Shown piece after piece: positions 11,547 through 20,912 of a stretch of DNA of 64,000 nt; positions within the stretch are counted from its first letter, which is position 1; the number at the start of each line of letters is the position of its first letter. The notes below the pieces were generated by a model that was not told the DNA's origin, searched no databases, and was given only the letters and a program-made list of their open reading frames with translations. A program made the translations under genes and the position numbers. The DNA comes from Carettochelys insculpta (taxonomy: Eukaryota; Chordata; Testudines; Carettochelyidae), in NCBI RefSeq assembly GCF_033958435.1, contig NC_134137.1, positions 229,627,501 to 229,691,500 of the forward strand, written 5' to 3'.

Positions 11547-11908
11547 TGAGGTGCTGAAATGCGTATTCAGCCCCTCGTTAGCATGTCGCTAGCCGCAGCA
11601 CTTCAAAATTGCCGCTTTTCACTCCCATGCAGCTTGTCCAAATGGGATCCTTTTCAAAAGGACCCCACCAACATTGAAATCCTCTTATTCCTATGAGCAG
11701 ATAGGAATAAGGGGATTTTGAAGTTGGCGGGGTCCTTTTGAAAAGGACCCCCATCTGGACAAGTTGCGTGGGAGCGAAAAGCAACAATTTTGAAGGCCAG
11801 CGGCATGCTAATGAAGCACTGAATATACATTTCAGTGCCTCATTAGTATTCTTCAAAATGGCCATTAGCATGGCTATTTCTAAGTTTTCTTCAAGTGTAG
11901 ATGTAGCT
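11481..11908. mobile_element. Palindromic Harbinger-type MITE, 428 bp
   Basis: The ends are GGCTGTGTCGACACT and, from the right, AGCTACATCTACACT. Almost the whole element folds on itself: for example the AACTTCGAAATAGCCATG region and CATTAGCATGG region near the outside, and ATTCCTATGAGCAGATAGGAAT at the centre (about 11688-11709). The subterminal word AACTTCGAAATAGC also occurs in the ends of the Harbinger element at 50.28 kb. Flanking trinucleotides TTC/TTG would fit a decayed 3-bp duplication. No coding capacity; length matches the MITE at 47557-47980. Confidence 0.8.
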
Positions 11909-13587
11909 TTGATGTTATAGGCCAAGATTATGAGGCAGTGTGGGCTCAGGTGTAAGCAGGATGCTCATGACATGCAACTCCACATCTTTTTCACCTGATT
12001 AGGCAAATAACTCCCTCTCCAGCTCTCAAGGCTTAGGAGACATCAGCACCTGGATGAAGAATAGCCAGCCAGTGCTGAACCCTTGCAAGACAGGGGATTT
12101 TAGGAGGACAAGGGGAATTATTTTTAAGACTCATCAGCAACAGAACAGAATATATTTCTCCAATTAGGGTGTCTGCTTTCTAGCCATCAGGTCAGTCTGC
12201 AGCCTCATTTTCCCAGGACCCTTCACTGCTACTAAATACCAAAAATCTAGCAATGCTAATAACACCATCTGCATCTGGGGAGAATATTGGAACTCCTCCT
12301 TTCAGATGCAGATTTGGCTTTGGTGATTCATAACTGACAGACAGGATTATTGCAATTCATTACCCTTACAAATGACATTGATGACTGGTAAAGCGTCAGG
12401 TGATTTAGAACACAGTAGCTCACTTACCAGCCCAGATCAAGAGTGACTGGCTGGCTCTCCTGAATAATTGAGGGTTTGGGGCCTGATATTCAAAACCTTC
12501 TATGGGGCTGGTCCAAGGTAATAAGAGATCCCTTCTCTCCACAGATTGCCCACAGATGCAGCTATGTTCATAGGAACAATTTCCATATTTCACACCAGCA
12601 CTAGAATCTTTGGAGCAGTTTATACACCTTTGATTAAGAATCTGAGTCATTTTGCAGACACAAAGTACAAAGTGTTTATCTCTTTCCTCTTGTATTTTGA
12701 GTCAAGGAGTGACTGGGATAAGTGTGGAAGTTCTGATGTTGGAACTGAAGTGTTAAAGACAGGATACATGATTGGCATGAAATGAACTAAGTGGAGAAGT
12801 CTCACTGTGAAACGTAACACTTGTTGTGAAGAGTGAATTACACCCAAATTACAAAAGCAAACCCTTAAGCAAGCCCAACCATTCTATTCATCTTTCACAA
12901 TCGCAAACATTTGTAATATTATCCTTGGGCTTGGGCTGTGGCAGTTGGAGACTTTCCTTGAGCAGAAGAGAGGAATTTATTCAAGATTTCTCTGATCAAG
13001 CAGAGGCCTGAAAACTACCTATGCTTCTTTTAGGGGACAAGGAAACTCATAAGAGTTTGGTGATTAGGAGTGAGACCAGAAGTTAAGTATGGCAGGTAGG
13101 CACATACTGCATAGGGCACCTGGAATATGTAATATGCATCTAGGATATGTAAACAGGGAAATATTGAACACAGATGTAAGGAATGTGCCAGCAGGAACTC
13201 AATGCTGCTGAAGGCTGGGAGGAATGTGTCTCCCAGAGATCATTTGCATGAGAATGCAAAGGTGTGCATATGGGATACCTTGCAAACAAAGACTGATGGG
13301 TAGCAAGGAAGCGATGAGATTTTGTCAATTTAAACACGTTGTAAAATCACAATTTATGCTAACACTCAGTATAAAAATTGTGAAATCTCACCAATGCTCC
13401 AAGTTATTGTGGGGGACAGGGCAGTTGATATAACTGCATAAGACATGGATTACATGGGGCTCCCTGGTTTAAAGCATTGTAAAGCATGGCCATTTCAAAG
13501 TTTTTGGCTACTGTAGACACGGCCACTGACTGCAATTTTCAGATCTATGTTGGTTTATTTGTTTCACATTAGGACAGTTTAGTTTGT
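11909..13587. other. Unassigned DNA
   Basis: Low-GC DNA with no recognised gene or repeat. Short open frames (for example 12420-12650 minus, 12546-12785 plus) have no domain and overlap on opposite strands. Confidence 0.5.
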
Positions 13588-14778
13588 ACTAGAGCTATCG
13601 ATTAATCTCAGTTCACATAAGTGATTAAATCAAAAAAAGTTTTTTAAATCAAAGTTTTAATCATATTTTAAGCAATAGAATACCCATTGAAATTTATTAA
13701 ATATTTTGTGTTTTTCTACATTTTCAAAAATATTGATTTCAGTTACAATAACAATACGAAGTGTACAGTGCTCACTCTATATTATTATTATAAATATTTA
13801 CAAAAAATAATATTTTTCAATTCACCTAACATGTTCGGTTGTGCAATTTCTTTATCATGAAAGTGCAACTAACAGATGTAGCTTTTTTGTTAAATAACTG
13901 CACTCAAAAACAAAACAATGTAAAATTGTAGAGCCCACAACTCTCTGTCCTATTTCTTGTTCAGCCAATCACTAAGGCTGTGTCTACACTAGAAGCTTCT
14001 GTGTACAGAAGTTACTGTCAGAAGAGATGTCCTGACAAAACTTGTATTGACAGATAGCGTCTACATATAAAAGCAGATGGACCTTTTGATCTGCTCTGTC
14101 AACAAAAGGGCCCCCCAGAGGATCTACATGGCATTTTTATCAACAGTTCTGATGACAAAATGCATTTTGTGTGTATGTGCTCCATGAGTTTTGTTGACAA
14201 AACCCCAGGTTTGGCTACAAAATTCTCTAGTGTAGACATAAACTAAGAGAAACAAGTTTATTTACATTTATTGGAGATAATGCTGCCTAATACTTATTTA
14301 CAATGTCACCCCAGTGTGAGAATAAGTGTTCACATGGCAATTTTGTATCTGACATTGCGAAGTATTTACGTGTGAAATATGCTGAACATTTGTGTGCCCC
14401 TTCATGCATTGGCCACCATTCCAGAGGACATGCTCCCATGCTGATGAGGCTTGTTAAAAAGTGCGTTAATCAAATTTGTGACTGAACTCGTTTGGAGAGA
14501 ATTGTATGTCTATTGCTCTAAGTTTTACCCACATTCTGCCATATATTTCATTCTTTAGCAGTCTTGGATGATGACCCAGCACAGGTTGTTCGTTTTAAAA
14601 ACATTTTCACTACAGATTTAACATAAAGGAAGGAAGGTACCCATGTAAGATTTCTAACCAAAGCTGCAGCACTCCTCCCAAAATTTAAGAATCTGAAGTG
14701 CCTTCCAAAATCCGAGCAGTGCAGAGTATGGAGCATGTTTTCAGCAGTCTTAAAAGAGCAATAGTCTGATGGGGAAAC
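13588..14778 (+). mobile_element. hAT transposon, left part (split element)
   Basis: This is the left portion of a decayed hAT-superfamily element whose right portion is at 25457-26058. Up to about 14480 it is a long terminal arm. Around 14270-14450 it is the reverse complement of the hATC-coding end found at 25570-25780 (shared words ATGTCCTCTGGAATGGTGG and TGACATTGTAAATAAG-like). From about 14560 it reads, on the plus strand, a transposase fragment (VLDDDPAQVVRF, FKNLKCLPKSEQ, VLKEQ). It breaks off after GATGGGGAAAC, where DIRS copy A begins; the sequence that should follow (AACTCAAACCACCAAAAAGAAAATC) resumes at 25457. Stops throughout, inactive. Confidence 0.75.
13976..14243. mobile_element. 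Harbinger-type MITE inserted in the hAT arm, 268 bp
   Basis: It is flanked by TAA on both sides (13973-13975 and 14244-14246), the usual PIF/Harbinger target. The ends are GGCTGTGTCTACACT and, from the right, GTTTATGTCTACACT. The interior holds CTTCTGTGTACAGAAG-like and TTGTTGACAAAACC words as in the MITE at 60950-61375. The hAT sequence closes up across it (CCAATCACTAAG then GAAACAAGTTTATTTACA). No coding capacity. Confidence 0.8.
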
Positions 14779-14944
14779 GACAATTCTTTGAGGATTGTCT
14801 CTGTGGGTTCTCCACTCTGGGTGTTGGTGTGTCATCACACCAGCACTCAGAGATTCTTCTGTAGCCGTGGTTTCCTGGCATGTGCGTGACACAGACCCCT
14901 CCATTCTTTCTCTACCATCTTCCGCTGTAGAGATGGAGCTTCAA

Positions 14945-14946
<2 letters not shown>

Positions 14947-14989
<43 letters not shown>
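14947..14989. repeat. (TC)n microsatellite
   Basis: An uninterrupted 43-base run of alternating T and C in the 5' leader of DIRS copy A. It is probably a later expansion. Confidence 0.97.
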
Positions 14990-14992
<3 letters not shown>

Positions 14993-15348
14993 CGACAGGA
15001 AGACTTTAGTTAGTTTAGCATTTTATACACTTTCTCCAAGTTATTTCTCCTTTTAAATATTCTATTAACAACAGAAAAAAAAAACCCAGAGAAGTAGTGT
15101 TAGTCTGTACTCCAACAAAACAAAGCAGCAGAAATGTAGCACTTTAAAGACTAACAAAATTATTTATTTGGCGATGAGCTTTCATGGGACAGACCCACTT
15201 CATCAGATCAATCTCATTTCCAATACAGACTGACATTTATAAGTACAGAAGACAAAAAAATTGCAATAAAAACTGACAAATCAAATAGGATTGAAGGAAG
15301 GGGGTGAGGGGTGGGTGGATGTTAATTGTTCTGTCTGAGATAATGATG

Positions 15349-15533
15349 TCAAGTATCGGAGGGGTAGCCTTGTTAGTCTGGATCTGTAACAGCAACGAAG
15401 GGTCCTGTGGCACCTTATAGACTAACAGAAAAGTTTTGAGCATGAGCTTTCGTGAGCACAGACTCACTTCATCAGCTCATGCTCAAAACTTTTCTGTTAG
15501 TCTATAAGGTGCCACAGGACCCTTCGTTGCTGT
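15349..15533. mobile_element. PLE-derived fold-back insertion with a perfect 61-bp hairpin
   Basis: A 13-bp target duplication TGAGATAATGATG lies on both sides (15336-15348 and 15534-15546). The insert starts with a PLE tail (AAGTATCGGAGGGGTAGCC...). Positions 15388-15448 and 15474-15534 are exact reverse complements over 61 bases (the last base lies in the duplication), with a 25-base loop. The perfect arms suggest a recent event or later gene conversion. It lies inside PLE1, a member of the same superfamily, and matches the insertion at 6926-7090. No coding capacity. Confidence 0.9.
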
Positions 15534-15657
15534 TGAGATAATGATGAGCATCAAAGGAAGGGAAGCAGTCCTTGTAATGCATGAGGTAATTGATGTCTCT
15601 GTTCATACTACATATTAATGTGTCAAATTTGAATATGATCTCTAACTCACAAATCTC

Positions 15658-17419
15658 TCATGCTAATCTATTGTTAAATTCTTTTTGTATCTGGACACAA
15701 ATTCTCAGGTCTTTAACAGAATGGCCCACTACATTGAAGTGTTCACTGACCAGCTTGTGTGTATTGAGTTTCTTGATGTCTGCTCTATGTCCATTTATTC
15801 TTTGGAGAAGGTTTTGCCCACTCTGTCCAAAGTACATAGTGTCAGGGTATTGTTGGCATATAATAGCTGTATAACGTTGCTGGAATTGCACGAGAATGTG
15901 CCTTTGAACTTGTAACTAACATGGTTAGGTCCAGCGATGGTATCCCCAGAATAAATATGTGGACAAACTTGGCAGCAGGATTTGTTGCAAGGAAGAGTTC
16001 CAGGATTCATATTATAGTCAGGTAGCCTGTGATTGCTGGTGAGAATCTTTCTCAGATTAGGAGGTTGTCTATAGGAGAGGACAGGCCTGTCACCTAGAGC
16101 CTTCTGGAGTGTAGCATCCTGATCCAGAATAGGTTGTAGATTTTTAATGTTGCAATGCAGGAGTTTGAGTTGGGGGCTATAGGTGATGACAAGTGGTATT
16201 CTATTGTTGATCTTCTTGGGCCTTTCTTGAAGTAGCTGGTTTCTGGGTATTCATCTGGTCCTGTCAATTTGTGTTTTTACTTCTCCCAGTGGTTAATTCA
16301 GTTTTATAAATGCTTGTTAGCGGTCTTGTAGTTTTTAGTCTCTGTCTGCAGGATCAGAGCAGATGCGATTGTATCTAAGGGCTTGACTGTAAACAGTGGA
16401 TCATGTGGTGTGAGCTGGGTGGAAGCTGGATGCATGTAAGTAAGTGTAGCAGTCAGTGGGTTTCCCGTAGGGGGTGGTGTCGATTTGGTCATCAGTAATT
16501 TGTACTGTGGTATCCAGGAAATGTATTTCTTGTGTGGAATAGTCAAGGCTGAGACTGATGGTAGGATACAGGTTGTTAAAATCTAAATGGAATTCTCTTT
16601 AATGTGGGTCCAAATTATGAAGATGTCATTGATGTAGTGTAAGTAAAGGAGGGGTAACGGGGATGAAAGCTAAGGAATTTGCTGTTCTAAGTTGGCCATA
16701 AAAATGTTAGCATACTGTGAGGCTATGCAGGTGCCCATAGCAGAGCTGCTAATCTGGAGGTATAAATTGTCCTCAAATTGGACATAATTGTGGGTGAGAA
16801 CAAAGTTACTTAGATCAGCCACCAGATTTGCTGTGGTAACATCAGGGATGGTATTCCTGGTAGCTTGTAGTCCATCTTCATGTGGAATATTGGTGTAGAC
16901 GGCCTCTACATCCATGGTGAAAAGGATGGAATTGTCAGGAAGGTTTCCAATGTTTTGTAATTTCCTCAGGAAGTCAGTGGTATCTCAGAGATAGCTAGGA
17001 GTGCTGGTGGCATAGAATTTGAAGAGGGAGTCTACATAGCTGGACAGTCTGGTAGTAAAGGTGCCAGTACCTGAAATGATAGGGCATCCTGGGTTTCCAG
17101 GTTTGTGGATTTTAGATGGTAAATAGAATAATGTAGGTCAGGGCTCAGATGGTGTGTCTGAGTGATTTTGGTCTTTAGTAGAAGCAGGGAGTTCTTGAAG
17201 TAGATGGTATAGTTTCTTTTGGAATTTCAAAGTGGGATCTGAGGAAAGAGTTCTGTAAAATGTGGTGTTGGATAGTTGTCTAGCTGCCTCCTGTTCATAG
17301 TCTGACTTATTCATGATGACAACAGCACCCCATTTGTCAGCTGGCTTGATTATAATGTCTGAGTTATTTTTGAGACTCTGGACAGCATAGCGTTCAGCAC
17401 AGTTGAAATTGTATTTCAT
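15658..17419 (-). pseudogene. PLE1 reverse transcriptase plus GIY-YIG endonuclease, broken
   Basis: Read right to left. 17419-17138 holds the RT start (IIKPADKWGAVVIMNKSDY). 16915-16670 holds the RT core (MDVEAVYTNIPHEDG, SSAMGTCIASQYANIFMANL). At 16636-16625 the catalytic tetrad reads Tyr-Ile-Asn-Asp where PLEs have Tyr-Ile-Asp-Asp. 16546-16304 continues the RT thumb. 16010-15795 holds the Cys-rich linker (KSCCQVCPHIYSGDT, FKGTFSCNSSNVI), and 15891-15658 the GIY-YIG endonuclease (DTMYFGQSGQNLLQRINGHR). PLE proteins nick DNA and copy element RNA there. Several stops, one frameshift between linker and endonuclease and the lost catalytic Asp make this copy inactive. Confidence 0.85.
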
Positions 17420-17811
17420 TTGGTATTGTTTGCATATAATTTCAGTCTGTGCACAGCTGTGGAAGCAAGTACATAGAAATCTGGACTGTCACTATGTCCA
17501 TCAGGGGAAGTCCACAGGACAATTAACATCCCCCACCCCTCATTCCCTTCCTTCAAACCTATTTGATTTGTCAGTTTTTATTTAATTTTTTTTTGTTTTG
17601 GTCCTCTGTACTTATAAATGTCAGTCTGTATGGAAATGAAACTGATATGAAAAAGTGGGTCTGTCCCACAAAAGGTCTTCACCAAATAAATCATTTTATT
17701 AGTCTTTAAAGTGCTACATTTCTGCTGCTTTGTTTTGTTGAACAACTAAAAAAGTTTAAAAGAAGTTTAGTTATCATTAGAAATAGTTGCTGCGTCATCA
17801 CCGTGCTGGGT

Positions 17812-18608
17812 TTTCTAGGCTTTTAGCAATGCACTATGTGCAGAGGAGCCACACCAGCCTCCAATGGCTGTGCTTCCTGCATCAAGTGTTTGGGTGAGGA
17901 CAATCAAACCCAGTCCTGCACCCATTACTCCAGCCTCATAGCAAGGGCCAGGAGGGACTGAGACAACAGGCTCAAGACTTATCACTATGAAAAGTCCCTC
18001 CAACCACCATCCCCAGAGCAGCCTTCCACTGAGAAACCGGCACGAGACCAAGGGTATGGACTCTGGCATCCCTCTACCTCTGTCAGCACCCCATCTGCAA
18101 AAGCAGACCCTCCTCCAGCATGTTTCTGGTCTCTGGTGCCACCATCACAGGTAATGCCAGTTGAAAAGACTGCCGTGATGTCCCCGGAACTGTCAAAGCT
18201 GGCACCACTGAAGCAGGTGCACTCAGAGCTGAGCCACCAATACGCGGCACCTCCAAAGCCATCAGCGCTGTTGACACTGCCGGTTTCATCTGCTTCTACT
18301 CCTGGATGTAAGAGGTCTTCAAAAAACAAGACCTGGCCCTTGGTGCTGGACCTGGAGCACAAGCAGCATGAGGTACTGGACTTGGCCCTGTAAAAGCCCA
18401 GGGCTGAGGCACTGCCCATCTCTCTTCTGACATTGGAGATGGCACCAAAGCAGCACCAGGATACCACTTTGCCGATGCCCCCAGCACTGGAGTGCAACAC
18501 AGCATCTAAACCGAGCATCCCTGGTGCCACGTATGTCCCCGTGTTCATCTCAATGCTCGGGGTTCTCACATGGCTCAGGGGCCAAACCACACACCCCAGG
18601 AGGGGGCA
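17812..18608 (+). pseudogene. DIRS copy A gag-like ORF1 remnant
   Basis: Translated in plus orientation, the sequence from about 17855 reads GCASCIKCLGEDNQTQSC then SLIARARRD and a KSLQ-like end. It aligns with the intact ORF1 of DIRS copy B (CIRCLGESHVTQKC...LTARARKDREMR...KALQ). The rest is Pro/Ser/Ala-rich as in B. It contains stops and small indels, and is cut at about 18608 by insertion of copy B; its continuation is at 20913. ORF1 of DIRS elements is taken to be a gag-like nucleic-acid-binding protein with a Cys-rich N-terminus. Confidence 0.75.
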
Positions 18609-18611
18609 GTT

Positions 18612-18790
18612 CTTCTTCGAGTGTCCCCGTGGGTGCTCCACATTAGGTGTCAGGCTTGCCCGGCGCCGCAGATCGGATCATCCAAGCAGTTTCTGCCAGA
18701 CCGCGCATGCGCCGGTGCGCACCGCTCCCTTGCGCGCTCCTGGCCACGTGTGCGATCCGGTCCCCGCCAGTTCCTCTTAACCTCCGTCGG
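18612..18790 (+). repeat. Left inverted terminal repeat of DIRS copy B
   Basis: From TCTTCGAGTGTCCCCGTGGG onward this matches, reversed and complemented, the block at about 20715-20892. Terminal inverted repeats with an internal complementary region replace LTRs in DIRS elements and allow a circular intermediate. Confidence 0.85.
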
Positions 18791-19096
18791 CTGCAGACGG
18801 AATCCGACTAGGCTACGGCCAAGTTAGCGTATTCAATGGTTTTAATTGTTTTTCTTTAAAGTTTTCAAGTTCTTAGTCTATTGTTCAGTTAGCCAGTTGT
18901 TATTTTCAAAAAAAAAACAAAAAACAAGAAACAACAAGCGGGACGGCATTCAGTCCAGTCCTAGTAACAAGCGGAGCACCGGAGGCCAGGAGTCTAGGGC
19001 CATTAGCCCTCCTGCCGCGGCAGGCTATCGGAGAGGGGGAAAACAGCATAGGGAAGGTGCTAAGTACCCCATTCACAACTAAAAGACTCACCAACA

Positions 19097-20014
19097 ATGT
19101 CCTCTTCAGGATTCAAGAAATGTGAGTCTTGCCGAGAGGCAATGCCAGCATCTGATGGGCACAGTCACTGCATAAGGTGCCTTGGGGAGTCCCATGTCAC
19201 GCAGAAATGCTCCTTCTGTGCAAAATTAACAGCCAGAGCAAGGAAGGACAGGGAGATGCGGCTTAAAATTCTGCTCTTCGACAAGGCCCTCCAGCCAGAC
19301 GTGCCGGAGCGGCCGCAGAAGGAGGAACCCTCTGGGGCCCATAAAAGGAAAGCTGCCTCCCTCACCCCATCAGCGCAAAAATGGAGGAAAGTCTCCCCAG
19401 CCCGATCCCTGCCGGCAGCAACAGCGAGCGGGACGGGAGGAGCGCACAGCCCCCAGCCGCAGCAACAGCTGATCGGCGGTGGCACGGAGAGCCACATGGA
19501 GGTGGCTCAGCCTCCGATAATCAAACAGCCGCCCCACACCTCAGGCAGGGCGGCGGCTAAACAAGCGCCGGTACCGGCGGCACCACAGGCAGCGGCACCG
19601 ACCCCCGGGGAACCGGCAGTGCAGAGCACGCAGGCACGCAGCCTGCAGGCACCAGAGGACACCGCCCATGCGGCACTGCCCATAAGCGTGCCGAGCGCGG
19701 CGCAGACGGGGCCGAGATCCCCTGCACGTCAGGGGGCGGAGCTACCCCCTCAAGGGATGGGGAAGGCTGCACACAAAACAAGGCACCACGGCCCCTCTCC
19801 AGACAGGGCTGCAGAGTTGCTTTCTCTCAGCCCTCCCCTCATGCTGCAGACTCCAACTAGAAGGCAGGGGTCCCCCCTAGCCTACCTGGAGCCCCCGTCT
19901 CCATTTTTACAACCAGCCTCACCCTGGCTGGGACCACCTTCACCCTTCCTGGGGTTTGAGCCGCTGGAGTACTACCACAAATCGGTCTCTCCAGTGTCCC
20001 AGGTCTCTCGATGA
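19097..20014 (+). CDS. DIRS copy B ORF1, gag-like protein (305 aa, open)
   Basis: An uninterrupted frame from ATG at 19097, preceded by CTCACCAACA, to TGA at 20014. The N-terminus carries a Cys/His cluster: FKKCESCREAMP (about residues 6-17), HCIRCLGESH (about 24-33) and KCSFCAKL (about 37-44), then a charged helix ARARKDREMRLK. From about residue 70 on it is Pro/Ala/Gln-rich low complexity. The same Cys layout occurs in copy D (38599) and in the remnant of copy A. The role is inferred as the gag-like RNA/DNA-binding structural protein of the element. After the TGA the same frame runs on for a while in Ser/Arg-rich form (SRSPGRRRY...), so the stop may be premature. It is the cleanest protein frame among the retroelements in this window. 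Confidence 0.7.
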   Translation: MSSSGFKKCESCREAMPASDGHSHCIRCLGESHVTQKCSFCAKLTARARKDREMRLKILLFDKALQPDVPERPQKEEPSGAHKRKAASLTPSAQKWRKVSPARSLPAATASGTGGAHSPQPQQQLIGGGTESHMEVAQPPIIKQPPHTSGRAAAKQAPVPAAPQAAAPTPGEPAVQSTQARSLQAPEDTAHAALPISVPSAAQTGPRSPARQGAELPPQGMGKAAHKTRHHGPSPDRAAELLSLSPPLMLQTPTRRQGSPLAYLEPPSPFLQPASPWLGPPSPFLGFEPLEYYHKSVSPVSQVSR

Positions 20015-20265
20015 TCTCGCTCCCCCGGACGCAGAAGGTATGTACCAAGGGAGTGGTCCAGGTCACCTTCCCAAGAACAGTGCCCATGCTGCCATGGTCA
20101 CCCCTATCACGCGGGGCATAGACACTACCGGCAGTCTACGAGGGAAGGATCCCCACAGACAGTCCCGTATCCCTGAGGGCAATCACGAACAGGGACAGAG
20201 ACGCAAGTATCTCAGGGGGAACTGGTTATGGAACCCCGAGAGTTTCCCTTGCAAGCTTCCAGCGA

Positions 20266-20514
20266 GTGGATATACCATCACCAACAGGAACCGGAGGGGT
20301 CCAGACTCCTTTACTGGCCACGCCCAGGGCTCATTCCACTAGGGCGGTGGTGGCATCAACAGCCTTTTTCAAGGGCGTTGCACTAAAAGACATTTGCAGA
20401 GCGGCGACCTGGTCATCCTACGACACCTTCGCCAAACATTACGCCCTTCACAGGGTATTCCAAGAGGATACCCGTCTCTCGACAGCGGTCCTCTCGGGGA
20501 CAAGCTGCACATAA
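20266..20514 (+). pseudogene. DIRS copy B tyrosine-recombinase C-terminus
   Basis: From about residue 23 the frame reads RAHSTRAVVASTAFFKGVAL then DICRAATWSSYDTFAKHYAL. That is the C-terminal block of DIRS tyrosine recombinases, with the catalytic Arg in HSTR, the His/Trp position in ATWSS and the nucleophile Tyr in FAKHY. The RT, RNase H and the recombinase N-terminal domain are deleted upstream, so the fragment is joined to unrelated gag sequence and cannot act alone. Confidence 0.75.
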
Positions 20515-20563
20515 TCTGATTACCCACCTCCTATCTTGGGTTACTGCTGGGTAGTCACCTAAT

Positions 20564-20656
20564 GTGGAGCACCCACGGGGACACTCGAAGAAGAAAGAAA
20601 GGTTACTTACTGTAGTAACGGTGGTTCTTCGAGATGTGTCCCCGTGGGTGCTCCAC
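20564..20656. repeat. DIRS copy B internal hairpin (internal complementary region)
   Basis: GTGGAGCACCCACGGGGACA at 20564 pairs with TGTCCCCGTGGGTGCTCCAC ending at 20656. A smaller hairpin, GGTTACTTACTGTAGTAACGG (20601-20621), sits between them. The same arrangement is at 25107-25208 (copy A) and 45443-45523 (copy C). In DIRS elements this region joins the two ends during circle formation. Confidence 0.75.
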
Positions 20657-20912
20657 TACCCGCCCATCCTCCCCGCTTCGGATCTCTGTTTAGTGTTTTG
20701 CAGGAGCATCCGAGGCGGTTGGTCAAGGAACTGGCAGGGACCGGATCGCGCACGTGGTCAGGAGTGCGCAAGGGAGCGGCGCGCACCAGCGCATGCGCGG
20801 TCTGGCAGAAAATGCTTGGAAGATCCGATCTGCGGCGCCGGGCGAGCCCGACACCTAATGTGGAGCACCCACGGGGACACATCTCGAAGAACCACCGTTA
20901 CTACGGTGAGTA

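Larger units (their letters stand above)
15081..17740 (-). mobile_element. Penelope-like element 1 (PLE1), near full length, inverted terminal segments
   Basis: It is flanked by AACAACAGAAAAAA (15067-15080) and AACAACTAAAAAAG (17741-17754), a slightly decayed target duplication. About 230 bp at each end are reverse complements: 15110-15330 (CAACAAAACAAAGCAGCAG ... GATGTTAATTGT) against 17515-17740. The coding strand is minus. A fold-back insertion interrupts the left end (15349-15533). The element sits in the 5' leader of DIRS copy A, so it is younger than A. Its ORF is broken (next entry). Confidence 0.85.
18609..20912 (+). mobile_element. DIRS-type retrotransposon copy B, young, internally deleted (2.3 kb)
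   Basis: It lies within copy A. The left end (TTCTTCGAGTGTCCCCGTGGGTGCTCCAC..., from about 18612) recurs inverted at the right end (about 20720-20892). The inverted terminal repeats share a GC-rich block of about 160 bp, including TTAGGTGTC and GGCGCCGCAGATCGGAT. An internal hairpin at 20564-20656 is the DIRS internal complementary region. ORF1 is open. RT, RNase H and most of the recombinase are missing between about 20250 and 20310, and only the recombinase C-terminus remains. It is a non-autonomous copy that could use proteins from relatives. High GC and CpG content fit a recent arrival. Confidence 0.9.

Noticed and set aside
13970..14250. 6-bp ACTAAG duplication suggesting a hAT-type MITE
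   Set aside because: A TAA duplication with 15-bp ends GGCTGTGTCTACACT / GTTTATGTCTACACT fits better and agrees with the ACA duplication of the 47.6-kb MITE; the extra shared bases can be chance.
14303..14485. 60-codon plus-strand frame in the hAT arm
   Set aside because: It is the reverse complement of the hATC-coding end and not a separate gene.
17985..18641. 218-codon minus-strand frame
   Set aside because: Antisense to the decayed gag-like region of DIRS copy A, and it crosses the border into copy B.
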